A stretch of 64,000 nt of DNA from Bolinopsis microptera. Taxonomy: Eukaryota; Ctenophora; Tentaculata; Lobata; Bolinopsidae. The position numbers were made by a program, and so were the translations under genes. The stretch is from the NCBI RefSeq assembly GCF_026151205.1, contig NC_087074.1, positions 20,329,240-20,393,239 on the forward strand, written 5' to 3'. How positions within the stretch are numbered: the stretch's first letter is position 1; each line of letters begins with the position of its first letter. Positions 34,801 through 45,700 of this stretch are shown here, in pieces. The notes beneath the pieces are model-generated. The model did not search any database. It was given only the letters and a program-made list of their open reading frames with translations, and was not told the DNA's origin.

Positions 34801-37800
34801 TACTAGAGTGTAACACTGGTAAGTACCAGAGCAGTACTTACTGGATACTAGAGTGTAACACTGGGTAAGTACCAGAGCAGTACTTACTGGATACTAGAGT
34901 GTAACACTGGGTAAGTACCAGAGCAGTACTTACTGGATACTAGAGTGTAACACTGGGTAAGTACCAGAGCAGTACTTACTGGATACTAGAGTGTAACACT
35001 GGGTAAGTACCAGAGCAGTACTTACTGGATACTAGAGTGTAACACTGGGTAAGTACCAGAGCAGTACTTACTGGATACTAGAGTGTAACACTGGGTAAGT
35101 ACCAGAGCAGTACTTACTGGATACTAGAGTGTAACACTGGGTAAGTACCAGAGCAGTACTTACTGGATACTAGAGTGTAACACTGGGTAAGTACCAGAGC
35201 AGCACTTACTGGATACTAGAGTGTAACACTGGGTAAGTACCAGAGCAGTACTTACTGGATACTAGAGTGTAACACTGGGTAAGTACCAGAGCAGTACTTA
35301 CTGGATACTAGAGTGTAACACTGGGTAAGTACCAGAGCAGTACTTACTGGATACTAGAGTGTAACACTGGGTAAGTACCAGAGCAGTACTTACTGGATAC
35401 TAGAGTGTAACACTGGGTAAGTACCAGAGCAGTACTTACTGGATACTAGAGTGTAACACTGGGTAAGTACCAGAGCAGTACTTACTGGATACTAGAGTGT
35501 AACACTGGGTAAGTACCAGAGCAGTACTTACTGGATACTAGAGTGTAACACTGGGTAAGTACCAGAGCAGTACTTACTGGATACTAGAGTGTAACACTGG
35601 GTAAGTACCAGAGCAGTACTTACTGGATACTAGAGTGTAACACTGGGTAAGTACCAGAGCAGTACTTACTGGATACTAGAGTGTAACACTGGGTAAGTAC
35701 CAGAGCAGTACTTACTGGATACTAGAGTGTAACACTGGGTAGGTACCAGAGCAGCACTTACTGGATACTAGAGTGTAACACTGGGTAGGTACCAGAGCAG
35801 CACTTACTGGATACTATAGTGTAACACTGGGTAGGTACCAGAGCAGTACTTACTGGATACTAGAGTGTAACACTGGGTAGGTACCAGAGCAGCACTTACT
35901 GGATACTAAAGTGTAACACTGGGTAGGTACCAGAGCAGCACTTACTGGATACTATAGTGTAACACTGGGTAAGTACCAGAGCAGTACTTACTGGATACTA
36001 GAGTGTAACACTGGGTAAGTACCAGAGCAGTACTTACTGGATACAAGAGTGTAACACTGGGTAAGTACCAGAGCAGTACGTACTGGATACTAGACTGTAA
36101 CACTGGGTAAGTACCAGAGCAGTACTTACTGGATACTAGAGTGTAACACTGGGTAAGTACCAGAGCAGTACTTACTGGATACAAGAGTGTAACACTGGGT
36201 AAGTACCAGAGCAGTACTTACTGGATACTAGAGTGTAACACTGGGTAAGTACCAGAGCAGCACTTACTGGATACTATAGTGTAACACTGGGTAAGTACCA
36301 GAGCAGTACTTACTGGATACTAGAGTGTAACACTGGGTAAGTACCAGAGCAGCACTTACTGGATACTAGACTGTAACACTGGGTAAGTACCAGAGCAGCA
36401 CTTACTGGATACTAGAGTGTAACACTGGGTAAGTACCAGAGCAGTACTTACTGGATACTAGAGTGTAACACTGGTAAGTACCAGAGCAGCACTTACTGGA
36501 TACTAGAGTGTAACACTGGGTAAGTACCAGAGCAGCACTTACTGGATACTAGAGTGTAACACTGGGTAGGTACCAGAGCAGTACTTACTGGATACTAGAG
36601 TGTAACACTGGGTAAGTACCAGAGCAGTACTTACTGGATACTAGAGTGTAACACTGGGTAAGTACCAGAGCAGTACTTACTGGATACTAGAGTGTTACAC
36701 TGGGTAAGTACCAGAGCAGTACTTACTGGATACTAGAGTGTAACACTGGGTAAGTACCAGAGCAGTACTTACTGGATACTAGAGTGTAACACTGGGTAAG
36801 TACCAGAGCAGTACTTACTGGATACTAGAGTGTAACACTGGGTAAGTACCAGAGCAGTACTTACTGGATACTAGAGTGTAACACTGGGTAAGTACCAGAG
36901 CAGTACTTACTGGATACTAGAGTGTAACACTGGGTAAGTACCAGAGCAGTACTTACTGGATACTAGAGTGTAACACTGGGTAAGTACCAGAGCAGTACTT
37001 ACTGGATACTAGAGTGTAACACTGGGTAAGTACCAGAGCAGTATTTACTGGATACTAGAGTGTAACACTGGGTAGGTACCAGAGCAGCACTTACTGGATA
37101 CTAGAGTGTAACACTGGGTAAGTACCAGAGCAGTACTTACTGGATACTAGAGTGTAACACTGGGTAAGTACCAGAGCAGTACTTACTGGATACAAGAGTG
37201 TAACACTGGGTAAGTACCAGAGCAGTACGTACTGGATACTAGACTGTAACACTGGGTAAGTACCAGAGCAGCACTTACTGGATACTAGAGTGTAACACTG
37301 GGTAAGTACCAGAGCAGTACTTACTGGATACAAGAGTGTAACACTGGGTAAGTACCAGAGCAGTACTTACTGGATACTAGAGTGTAACACTGGGTAAGTA
37401 CCAGAGCAGCACTTACTGGATACTATAGTGTAACACTGGGTAAGTACCAGAGCAGTACTTACTGGATACTAGAGTGTAACACTGGGTAAGTACCAGAGCA
37501 GCACTTACTGGATACTAGACTGTAACACTGGGTAAGTACCAGAGCAGCACTTACTGGATACTAGAGTGTAACACTGGGTAAGTACCAGAGCAGCACTTAC
37601 TGGATACTAGAGTGTAACACTGGGTAAGTACCAGAGCAGTACTTACTGGATACTAGAGTGTAACACTGGGTAAGTACCAGAGCAGTACTTACTGGATACT
37701 AGAGTGTTACACTGGGTAAGTACCAGAGCAGTACTTACTGGATACTAGAGTGTAACACTGGGTAAGTACCAGAGCAGTACTTACTGGATACTAGAGTGTA

Positions 37801-40800
37801 ACACTGGGTAAGTACCAGAGCAGTACTTACTGGATACTAGAGTGTAACACTGGGTAAGTACCAGAGCAGTACTTACTGGATACTAGAGTGTAACACTGGG
37901 TAAGTACCAGAGCAGTACTTACTGGATACTAGAGTGTAACACTGGGTAAGTACCAGAGCAGTACTTACTGGATACTAGAGTGTAACACTGGGTAAGTACC
38001 AGAGCAGTACTTACTGGATACTAGAGTGTAACACTGGGTAAGTACCAGAGCAGTATTTACTGGATACTAGAGTGTAACACTGGGTAGGTACCAGAGCAGC
38101 ACTTACTGGATACTAGAGTGTAACACTGGGTAGGTACCAGAGCAGTACTTACTGGATACTAGAGTGTAACACTGGGTAAGTACCAGAGCAGCACTTACTG
38201 GATACTAGAGTGTAACACTGGGTAAGTACCAGAGCAGTACTTACTGGATACTAGAGTGTAACACTGGGTAAGTACCAGAGCAGTACTTACTGGATACTAG
38301 AGTGTAACACTGGGTAAGTACCAGAGCAGTACTTACTGGATACTAGAGTGTAACACTGGGTAGGTACCAGAGCAGCACTTACTGGATACTATAGTGTAAC
38401 ACTGGGTAAGTACCAGAGCAGTACTTACTGGATACTAGAGTGTAACACTGGGTAAGTACCAGAGCAGGACTTACTGGATACTAAAGTGTAACACTGGGTA
38501 GGTACCAGAGCAGCACTTACTGGATACTATAGTGTAACACTGGGTAAGTACCAGAGCAGTACTTACTGGATACTAGAGTGTAACACTGGGTAAGTACCAG
38601 AGCAGTACTTACTGGATACAAGAGTGTAACACTGGGTAAGTACCAGAGCAGTACGTACTGGATACTAGACTGTAACACTGGGTAAGTACCAGAGCAGCAC
38701 TTACTGGATACTAGAGTGTAACACTGGGTAAGTACCAGAGCAGTACTTACTGGATACTAGAGTGTAACACTGGGTAGGTACCAGAGCAGTACTTACTGGA
38801 TACTAGAGTGTAACACTGGGTAAGTACCAGAGCAGTACTTACTGGATACTAGAGTGTAACACTGGGTAAGTACCAGAGCAGTACTTACTGGATACTAGAG
38901 TGTAACACTGGGTAAGTACCAGAGCAGTACTTACTGGATACTAGAGTGTAACACTGGGTAAGTACCAGAGCAGTACTTACTGGATACTAGAGTGTAACAC
39001 TGGGTAAGTACCAGAGCAGTACTTACTGGATACTAGAGTGTAACACTGGGTAAGTACCAGAGCAGTACTTACTGGATACTAGAGTGTAACACTGGGTAAG
39101 TACCAGAGCAGTACTTACTGGATACTAGAGTGTAACACTGGGTAAGTACCAGAGCAGTACTTACTGGATACTAGAGTGTAAAACTGGGTAAGTACCAGAG
39201 CAGTACTTACTGGATACTAGAGTGTAACACTGGGTAAGTATCAGAGCAGTACTTACTGGATACTAGAGTGTAACACTGGGTAAGTACCAGAGCAGTACTT
39301 ACTGGATACTAGAGTGTAACACTGGGTAAGTACCAGAGCAGTATTTACTGGATACTAGAGTGTAACACTGGGTAGGTACCAGAGCAGCACTTACTGGATA
39401 CTAGAGTGTAACACTGGGTAGGTACCAGAGCAGTACTTACTGGATACTAGAGTGTAACACTGGGTAGGTACCAGAGCAGTACTTACTGGATACTAGAGTG
39501 TAACACTGGGTAAGTACCAGAGCAGCACTTACTGGATACTAGAGTGTAACACTGGGTAAGTACCAGAGCAGCACTTACTGGATACTAGAGTGTAACACTG
39601 GGTAAGTACCAGAGCAGTACTTACTGGATACTAGAGTGTAACACTGGGTAAGTACCAGAGCAGTACTTACTGGATACTAGAGTGTAACACTGGGTAAGTA
39701 CCAGAGCAGTACTTACTGGATACTAGAGTGTAACACTGGGTAAGTACCAGAGCAGTACTTACTGGATACTAGAGTGTAACACTGGGTAAGTACCAGAGCA
39801 GTACTTACTGGATACTAGAGTGTAACACTGGGTAAGTACCAGAGCAGTACTTACTGGATACTAGAGTGTAACACTGGGTAAGTACCAGAGCAGTACTTAC
39901 TGGATACTAGAGTGTAACACTGGGTAAGTACCAGAGCAGTACTTACTGGATACTAGAGTGTAACACTGGGTAAGTACCAGAGCAGCACTTACTGGATACT
40001 AGAATGTAACACTGGGTAGGAGATATTAGTAATATGCTTTTAGTTATCATGTTATAAGGAATCAAGCAAGGATATAAAATAGGGGCTAGGGTAAAATAAA
40101 TTAAGCTAAGAAGATCCCAGACCTGCAGAAAATGACCACTAAAATATCACATGTCATATTCCTCTAAGGTATGTGAAGAACGGAGGGGACAGCTACGTTT
40201 ACTGTGATGACAAGAAAGAAGTGACGGGAGTAGCTCCTCAGTGTGAGGAAGACAAGTGTGCAAACGCAAAGGTGGAGAACGGAGTGGTGACTACTTCAGG
40301 GACCGGGGCTTGGATATGGGTCAAGGTTAGAACCTAACAGAAACAAATACCTTAACTGTCTAGCTGTAACTGATAATTATTGATTCGATAACTGTTAGAT
40401 GTATTATATTAAAAATAGTACTCTACCTACCAAACAGTGGTAAAGAATATTAAAAATATGTTATAAATGCGAAGATAAATTAAATAATCACCAAGCGTTC
40501 CAACCGTTAGGAGATGAAATACTGTGGTCAGTGCCTAGGCAACCCACCTCTAGTAACTAGGCAACCCACCTCTGGTAACTTTCCCAGAGTGTTAAACTAC
40601 TCCTCATAATAAGCTAACCTATTCGGGGGGTTTATAAGCTGCAATGAGTACCAGTAACTTAGTGAGCTAGCTAACTGAATTAGGAACAGTAAGATGGCGG
40701 GTATGATGACGTCACATAATAAGGAGCCTGAAAGGACAAGGGGCGGGGTGATATTACCATGACACGGAGTTATCCTCATAATTATTATATCCACCACGTG

Positions 40801-41204
40801 CTGATAGTTTTACTAGATCCTATAATATGTAAGCTGGTTATAACCGTAATGGTTGTTATTTTTGCAAATTGCCGAGCTGGCTTGATCAGAACCAGCCCAG
40901 TTGTTACAAAGCTATTTAAAAGTCAGGAAGGTCACAATGTTGGGACACGTGCCTGCTTCTAGAGTATTAGGGCAATATGGTCTTACTATTTGAAACGTAT
41001 TTAAGTAAACTAAATCAGCGAAGTTACTAAAAACGTTCATAGTTCTTACGATTATTCACAACTCATGATTCAGTTTTAAAACTAACAGTTTGATGTGTAC
41101 AGGTGGAGTGTAACCCAGGATACAGTTTGTCTGGTAGTGACGGGACCTACTGCAGTAGCACTGACGGTGCATTATCTGCTCCTCTCGGTACCTGCAACAT
41201 GTGA
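22096..41204 (+). CDS. Secreted ShKT and sushi (CCP) domain protein
   Basis: Eight exons: 22096-22195, 24488-24633, 24828-24913, 25628-25905, 29124-29236, 30883-31187, 40169-40325 and 41103-41204 (TGA). Phases (1, 0, 2, 1, 0, 2, 0) agree at every junction, giving 428 residues. Exon 1 is a signal peptide (MFQLVAILLGCLVYSG core). Exon 2 is a ShKT six-cysteine module (DYCQTQRDLMSYYCPSTCGF), a fold used in cysteine-rich secreted proteins and channel-blocking peptides. Exon 4 has an acidic Asn/Tyr tract with three in-frame NYEA repeats, then a sushi module. Exons 5-8 hold further sushi-type cysteines (VENGMWTD..., VENGVVTT..., VECNPGYSLSG). A role in adhesion, recognition or secretion is plausible; the toxin label is not justified by the fold alone. 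If the donor at 24634 is skipped, TAA soon follows, giving a short ShKT-only form. Most of the 19 kb is minisatellite intron. Confidence 0.8.
22171..22402 (+). repeat. 40-bp minisatellite seeded on the exon 1 donor
   Basis: Copies of the end of exon 1 plus donor (GTCGCTAGTGCAACAGGTTT) recur about six times. The first copy is exon sequence to 22195. At least three copies keep CAACAG/GTTTGT, and later ones mutate to GAATCAG or CAGCTTTG. Confidence 0.9.
23145..24505 (+). repeat. 41-bp minisatellite (about 33 copies) seeded on the exon 2 acceptor
   Basis: The unit contains ACAACCCCTCTAGAGATAAA then GATAGACGTGG. The final copy runs directly into exon 2 (CTCTAG/AGATAAAGATAGACGTGGCTG), so each unit repeats the pyrimidine-rich acceptor and the first codons. 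Variants (AAAAAGAAACG, TATACG) alternate in blocks. Confidence 0.95.
24927..25079 (+). repeat. (GACTACT)n, about 22 copies
   Basis: A perfect heptamer run just inside the intron after exon 3. Confidence 0.97.
25079..25260 (+). repeat. 37-bp tandem repeat, five copies
   Basis: The unit begins ACATATTATGCTCTGTAATC and follows the heptamer run directly. Confidence 0.93.
26004..29140 (+). repeat. 41-bp minisatellite (about 76 copies) seeded on the exon 5 acceptor
   Basis: The unit starts GTATAATAACAGGAGACCAC and ends AACCCGGGCAG or AACCCGGTCAG. The last copy leads straight into exon 5 (CCCGGTCAG/GTATAATAACGGGAGACCTG), so acceptor and exon start are repeated throughout. G/T at the GGGCAG/GGTCAG position and A/G in AACAGG/AACGGG vary between copies. 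Confidence 0.96.
29141..30724. other. Exon 5 and intron 5, including a 33-bp minisatellite
   Basis: After exon 5 (to 29236) about 690 bp show no structure. From about 29919 short GTGATTAGAG-containing repeats begin, becoming a regular 33-bp array (GTGATTAGAGTGTAACAACT, about 22 copies) to 30724. Confidence 0.85.
30725..30908 (+). repeat. Four tandem copies of the exon 6 acceptor region
   Basis: ACCCCTACTCCGCAGTGTAA followed by CGAAGGTAAAAGCCTGG occurs four times with variable spacing. The last copy is the true exon 6 start at 30883. Confidence 0.92.
31142..40019 (+). repeat. 8.9-kb, 46-bp minisatellite (about 190 copies) seeded on the exon 6 donor
   Basis: The unit starts GTAAGTACCAGAGCAGTACT and continues TACTGGATACTAGAGTGTAA then CACTGG. 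The first copy is the end of exon 6 plus its donor (CACTGG/GTAAGT at 31187/31188). Every unit therefore repeats exon sequence and a near-consensus donor; some are altered to GTAGGT, GTATGT or GGTAGTACC. In each unit GTAAGTAC and GTACTTAC can pair around a 7-nt loop. Confidence 0.97.
40326..41102. other. Intron 7 of the ShKT/sushi gene
   Basis: No gene was seen. A short duplication of AACCCACCTCT(A/G)GTAACT occurs near 40543-40580. Confidence 0.4.
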
Positions 41205-41279
41205 TATTATGTAGTGACGGGACCTACTGCAGTAGCACTGACGGTGCATTATCTGCTCCTCTCGGTACCTGCAACATGT
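41134..41279 (+). repeat. 77-bp tandem duplication of the coding 3' end
   Basis: GTAGTGACGGGACCTACTGC starts at 41134 in the last exon and again at 41211 in the 3' UTR; the copy extends through CCTGCAACATGT. Only the first copy is translated, because TGA at 41202-41204 precedes the second. Confidence 0.9.
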
Positions 41280-42703
41280 AATAATGTAACATATACTCTG
41301 GGACATGTAATAATGTAACATTCCTGGACATATAATAACAGGTTTCACATCGAACCTGTACAATTTAATAAAGATGATTGACTTTTGACAAAAGAAAGAG
41401 TTTCGTTAAAATCACCTAGTTTGTGTTGGTGCATTATTAAGAAAAGAAGTTTTCACCGGTTGAACAACCTTTTAGTTTTATGCGTTTTGGTAAGATACGG
41501 AAATATTGTTATTTTGGGATAGATTTTATATGTTTTTTAGAATTATCACATTAATGAATGGAAGTACATCATTAAAAGTAAGCCTGCTTTCTACCCGTTC
41601 TCTTATTATTAAATTTGGTTGACCTGCTGTCGTCACAACAGAACTCATTTGCAAAATAGAGAATCGATCAAATCCTTAAGATGAGTGTACTTCACAAATC
41701 AAAACAAATTTAATCAAAGATTCGATTAATCACAGAAAATTTGAAAACATTTGATCGAGTTTCCACTGTCTAATTGCAATGTCCAGTTGTCTGTAGTTTG
41801 ACACTCCCTGAATGTCATAGCCCTATTAAGGGGGCATACACCAAAACAGTGGTTTGTGCCGTCCAGACCAAATGACCTCATAGGCAGTTCAGTGACCTTC
41901 TAGCGCACCGTTTCCACACAAAAAAAATCATTTTGAGAATTCCCATTTTTGTAATCGACCATTTCCTGGTTAAGAGTGCAATTTTCGGAAAAAATAATTT
42001 TTTGGTTGAGACGCTATAAGTTAATCATTTCTTGCGGTATCGGGTTGCTCGCCGTTTATTCACATCTATTTCAATGTGTGTGTAAAATCTTGATATCGTA
42101 TCTAAAAAGGCTGGTGTGTTATGAATTTTTAAAGTCAAAAAGCTAAAATTGTCTGTAGTTTGTAACTCCCTGAATATCATAGCCCATATTAAAGAACCTA
42201 AAGAATTGAACAAAACCTGGAAATCAAGTAATAATTAGGTGAATAAATAATTAGGTAATAATTAAGTAAATAAATTGTATGCAGTTCAATCTAACCAACG
42301 GGTATTGTTAGGCGAAAACTTCTTCGATCCATGTATTATGTATAATGGAATGGAACAAATAATAATACGATTTCAGGTGCTGTAATAAATATTGAAACAT
42401 TATAAATCAAGTACAATCAGGTCACGGTGTTCAGATATTCTCAAAATTTAACACCATTAAAAAGGCAAAACTTCAACCTTTTCATTTAACTAGGCATATC
42501 ATTATCCATCTAGCATATTAAATCGAGGTCACACTATGCAGTTCAAATCAGTTCAAATCAGTCCTTCAAATTTCAATAGCTTTAGATCACGGAACACAGA
42601 CATATTGTGTAGAATTAAAGAACACCAAACAGTCACCCTCCGGTCCACTCTCAGGCACCGGTTCAGCTCCAGGCACTGGTAGTGGTAGTTTAGATCTGTG
42701 GTC
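41280..42703. other. Intergenic region between the convergent ShKT/sushi gene and GFM1
   Basis: AT-rich sequence without a convincing ORF. A 40-bp motif containing ACTCCCTGAAT(G/A)TCATAGCCC occurs twice in direct orientation (near 41800 and 42163), perhaps a remnant of a dispersed repeat. AATAAA-like signals for the ShKT/sushi gene are at 41367. Confidence 0.45.
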
Positions 42704-45700
42704 CTAGACCCCGACTCCAGAAGCCTGTTGGTTCTTATAAGCTTTAGAGTCCCTGTATTTGGAGATTAGCTGCTCTTGTAAGTGGTAATCTACTTCTTTG
42801 TTTTCTTTAAATTCCATCGTAAACGTTCCCATTCCAGATGTGTGTTTCCTGGGGTTACATTTGTATCACAATTTTGGAAAATTCAATTTTACTTACTACT
42901 TTAGGCTGTCAAATTTTAGGTTGTTTTTTTCAAACTACCCACCCCGATTTAAAAACTGTATCAAATTGTTTAATTGTAGGTCAATTTACCGGTCGATATA
43001 ATATAAACATAACTATGTACACATACCTGAGGTATGAGCTGTATCCGAACATGACTTGCAGTGGAGCAGACGCTGTCACATGACACAGACCCTCCTGAAT
43101 ATCCAGATCCTTCATCTTACCCCCTCTCTCGTTTATACTCTGTATTACATCCCCACTGTAGTCCTTAGGAGCTGAAACCTGGGACAGATAGACTATATCT
43201 CGTGTGTACACCAGATAGAGGAACCTATATTATCTGATATACAAGCAGGGAATGAAACAGTAACGCTCTAACTAGATCTGCGAGAATTTGATAAAAACGT
43301 CAAAACAAGGACAGTTGTAAACATGAGATGTGAGAATGCTATTTAAAATACAAAAACAAGTTGACTGCTACCTCGATATCCATCCAGGGTTCCAGAACAG
43401 TAGCCTTCTCCACAAAATGCTCCTTTATAGCATAATACCCAACTCTAGAGAAAGCCCAGTCAGACGAGTCCACGTTATGAGTCCTGCCTCCTCTCAGAGT
43501 AAACCTTATCCCTGATATCTTGTGACCAGTGAGTGCTCCCTCGAGACACGCTTCCCTCACTCCCTTCTCCACACTCTTTATAAAGTTACTGGTTATCATC
43601 CCCCCTGTCACACTGTTAACGAACTCTACCTCTGCGTTCGCGTCCTCTAAGGGCTCTATCTCTCCGTAACCCTCCCCGAACTGTCCTCGTCCTCCTGACT
43701 GTCTCTTGTAGGTAACAGCAAACTCTACTGGCTTTGTTAGTGTCTCTCTGAGAGGAAGGTTCTATCAGCATATGTAGTGTTTAACAGGGTATTTTAAATA
43801 AAACCGTACAACACATGAATAAATACTAAATAGGGGTAGATATCATTTTTACCTGTAATTGACGGTGGGTTCTAACCGGTAATTGACGGTGGGTTCTAAC
43901 CTGTAATTGACGGTGGGTTCTAACCTGTAATTGACGGTGGGTTCTAACCTGTAATTGACGGTGGGTTCTAACCTGTAATTGACGGTGGGTTCTAACCTGT
44001 AATTGACGATGGGTTCTAACCTGTAATTGACGGTGGGTTCTAACCTGTAATTGACGGTGGGTTCTAACCTGTAATTGACGGTGGGTTCTAACCTGTAATT
44101 GACGGTGGGTTCTAACCTGTAATTGACGGTGGGTTCTAACCTGTAATTGACGGTGGGTTCTAACCTGTAATTGACGGTGGGTTCTAACCTGTAATTGACG
44201 GTGGGTTCTAACCTGTAATTGACGGTGGGTTCTAACCTGTAATTGACGGTGGGTTATAACCTGTAATTGACGGTGGGTTCTCCGAGCTGAACTTCACAGT
44301 CATACTCCCTCCTTATCCTCTCAGCGTAGATATCTAACTGTAATTCTCCCATCCCACTGATAACAATCTCCTTGTTCTCGGGGTTAAACTTACTTCTGAA
44401 CGTGGGGTCTTCTTTCTGTAGGAGTGGCTTTGTTAGAAACTGTATACAAAACAATTGTCATAATGATTAATAATCATGATAGAGTAATTATTTAGTAATG
44501 ATTTAGTTATATTGGGGTAATTTCACAGCACTAAAATGTGAAATGAAACTCACGACAAAGCGAGCGAGTGCTTTTGAGAACTTGTCGTCATCTTTGTGGT
44601 GCAAATTCTTGATTGCCATGGAGATGACTGGTTCAGGTATAAACATGCTCTCCATGGAGACGATATCGTTCTTAGGAATCTTAGCGTCCACAAACGTGTC
44701 CCCACTAGCACATGCAGCACCTGGGAGAAATTAAATTGTTCTTATCTTTCCGAAACAAATATAACTAATCATGTTACAAAATGCAGCTTTTCGATACAGC
44801 AGGTTGTTTGATTCAGAGGCTTTCAAATAATTTGAGTCAAATCGCCATATTGCCATATAAGGTAGTATTGATATGGTTACATCACCATATAAGGTAGTAG
44901 TAGTACTAACCGACCATAGCTACAATATCCCCAGAGTAAGCAGCCATCACGTTCTCAGTCTCGTTACTGTGCATCAGAACTAATCTGGGTACCCTCTGTT
45001 TCTCACCTGCAACCCAGTTATAGGGGGTTTTAGTCTTATAACTACAGCAAAGTATCATTTCAGAATCCCTTTATATCCCACAAAAGCACTTATAGTTGCA
45101 CAGCACTAATTAACACTAGGTAGGCTCACTGCAATGTAATATTTAGTAAACTAAATTACCGGTTCTAGTATTGATCATCTGACCGCCCCGTTTAAAGCAG
45201 CCCTGGTACATTCTAATATAGGTGAGCTGACCGAACTGGTTCTCCTCAAGTTTAAACGCTAATCCTACAGCTGGGTTAGAGGTAGAGCGTTCAGACGACA
45301 TCAGCACCTGGACAATGGTTATAAAGTTCAGTAAGTTGGTTAAAGAACTTGAAAAAGTAGAGAATATTGCAATGTTTGCGTCCAGTTATAATCATACTTA
45401 ATCACTTAATTATTTTTAATTGTTTAATAATGGTAGTTACCTTCTCCTCTGTGAGAGCGTTGATGGCGTAGTTCTGAACCTCACTAGGGTTAGGAAGGTA
45501 CGTGTTCACACAGTCCAGTAGAGTCTGTACTCCCTGAAACACTAGACATTAGTAACCTTGGTAACCAAGACTTAGTAACCTTGGTAACCAATACTTAGTA
45601 ACCTTGTATCTACGGTGCATAATACGTTCATTATTATCATTGATTATGTTGCATAATTAAAAAGGTCAGCACAGTTCAAGGATTTATAAATAACTGACCT

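Noticed and set aside
35942-37333. 80-residue minus-strand frames in the 46-bp array
   Set aside because: Chance open frames of a repeat whose period is not a multiple of three; no start context or conservation.
22171-44275. Regular arrays resembling CRISPR repeats
   Set aside because: Units are directly head-to-tail without unique spacers, have introns and exons around them and no cas-like genes; they are eukaryotic minisatellites.
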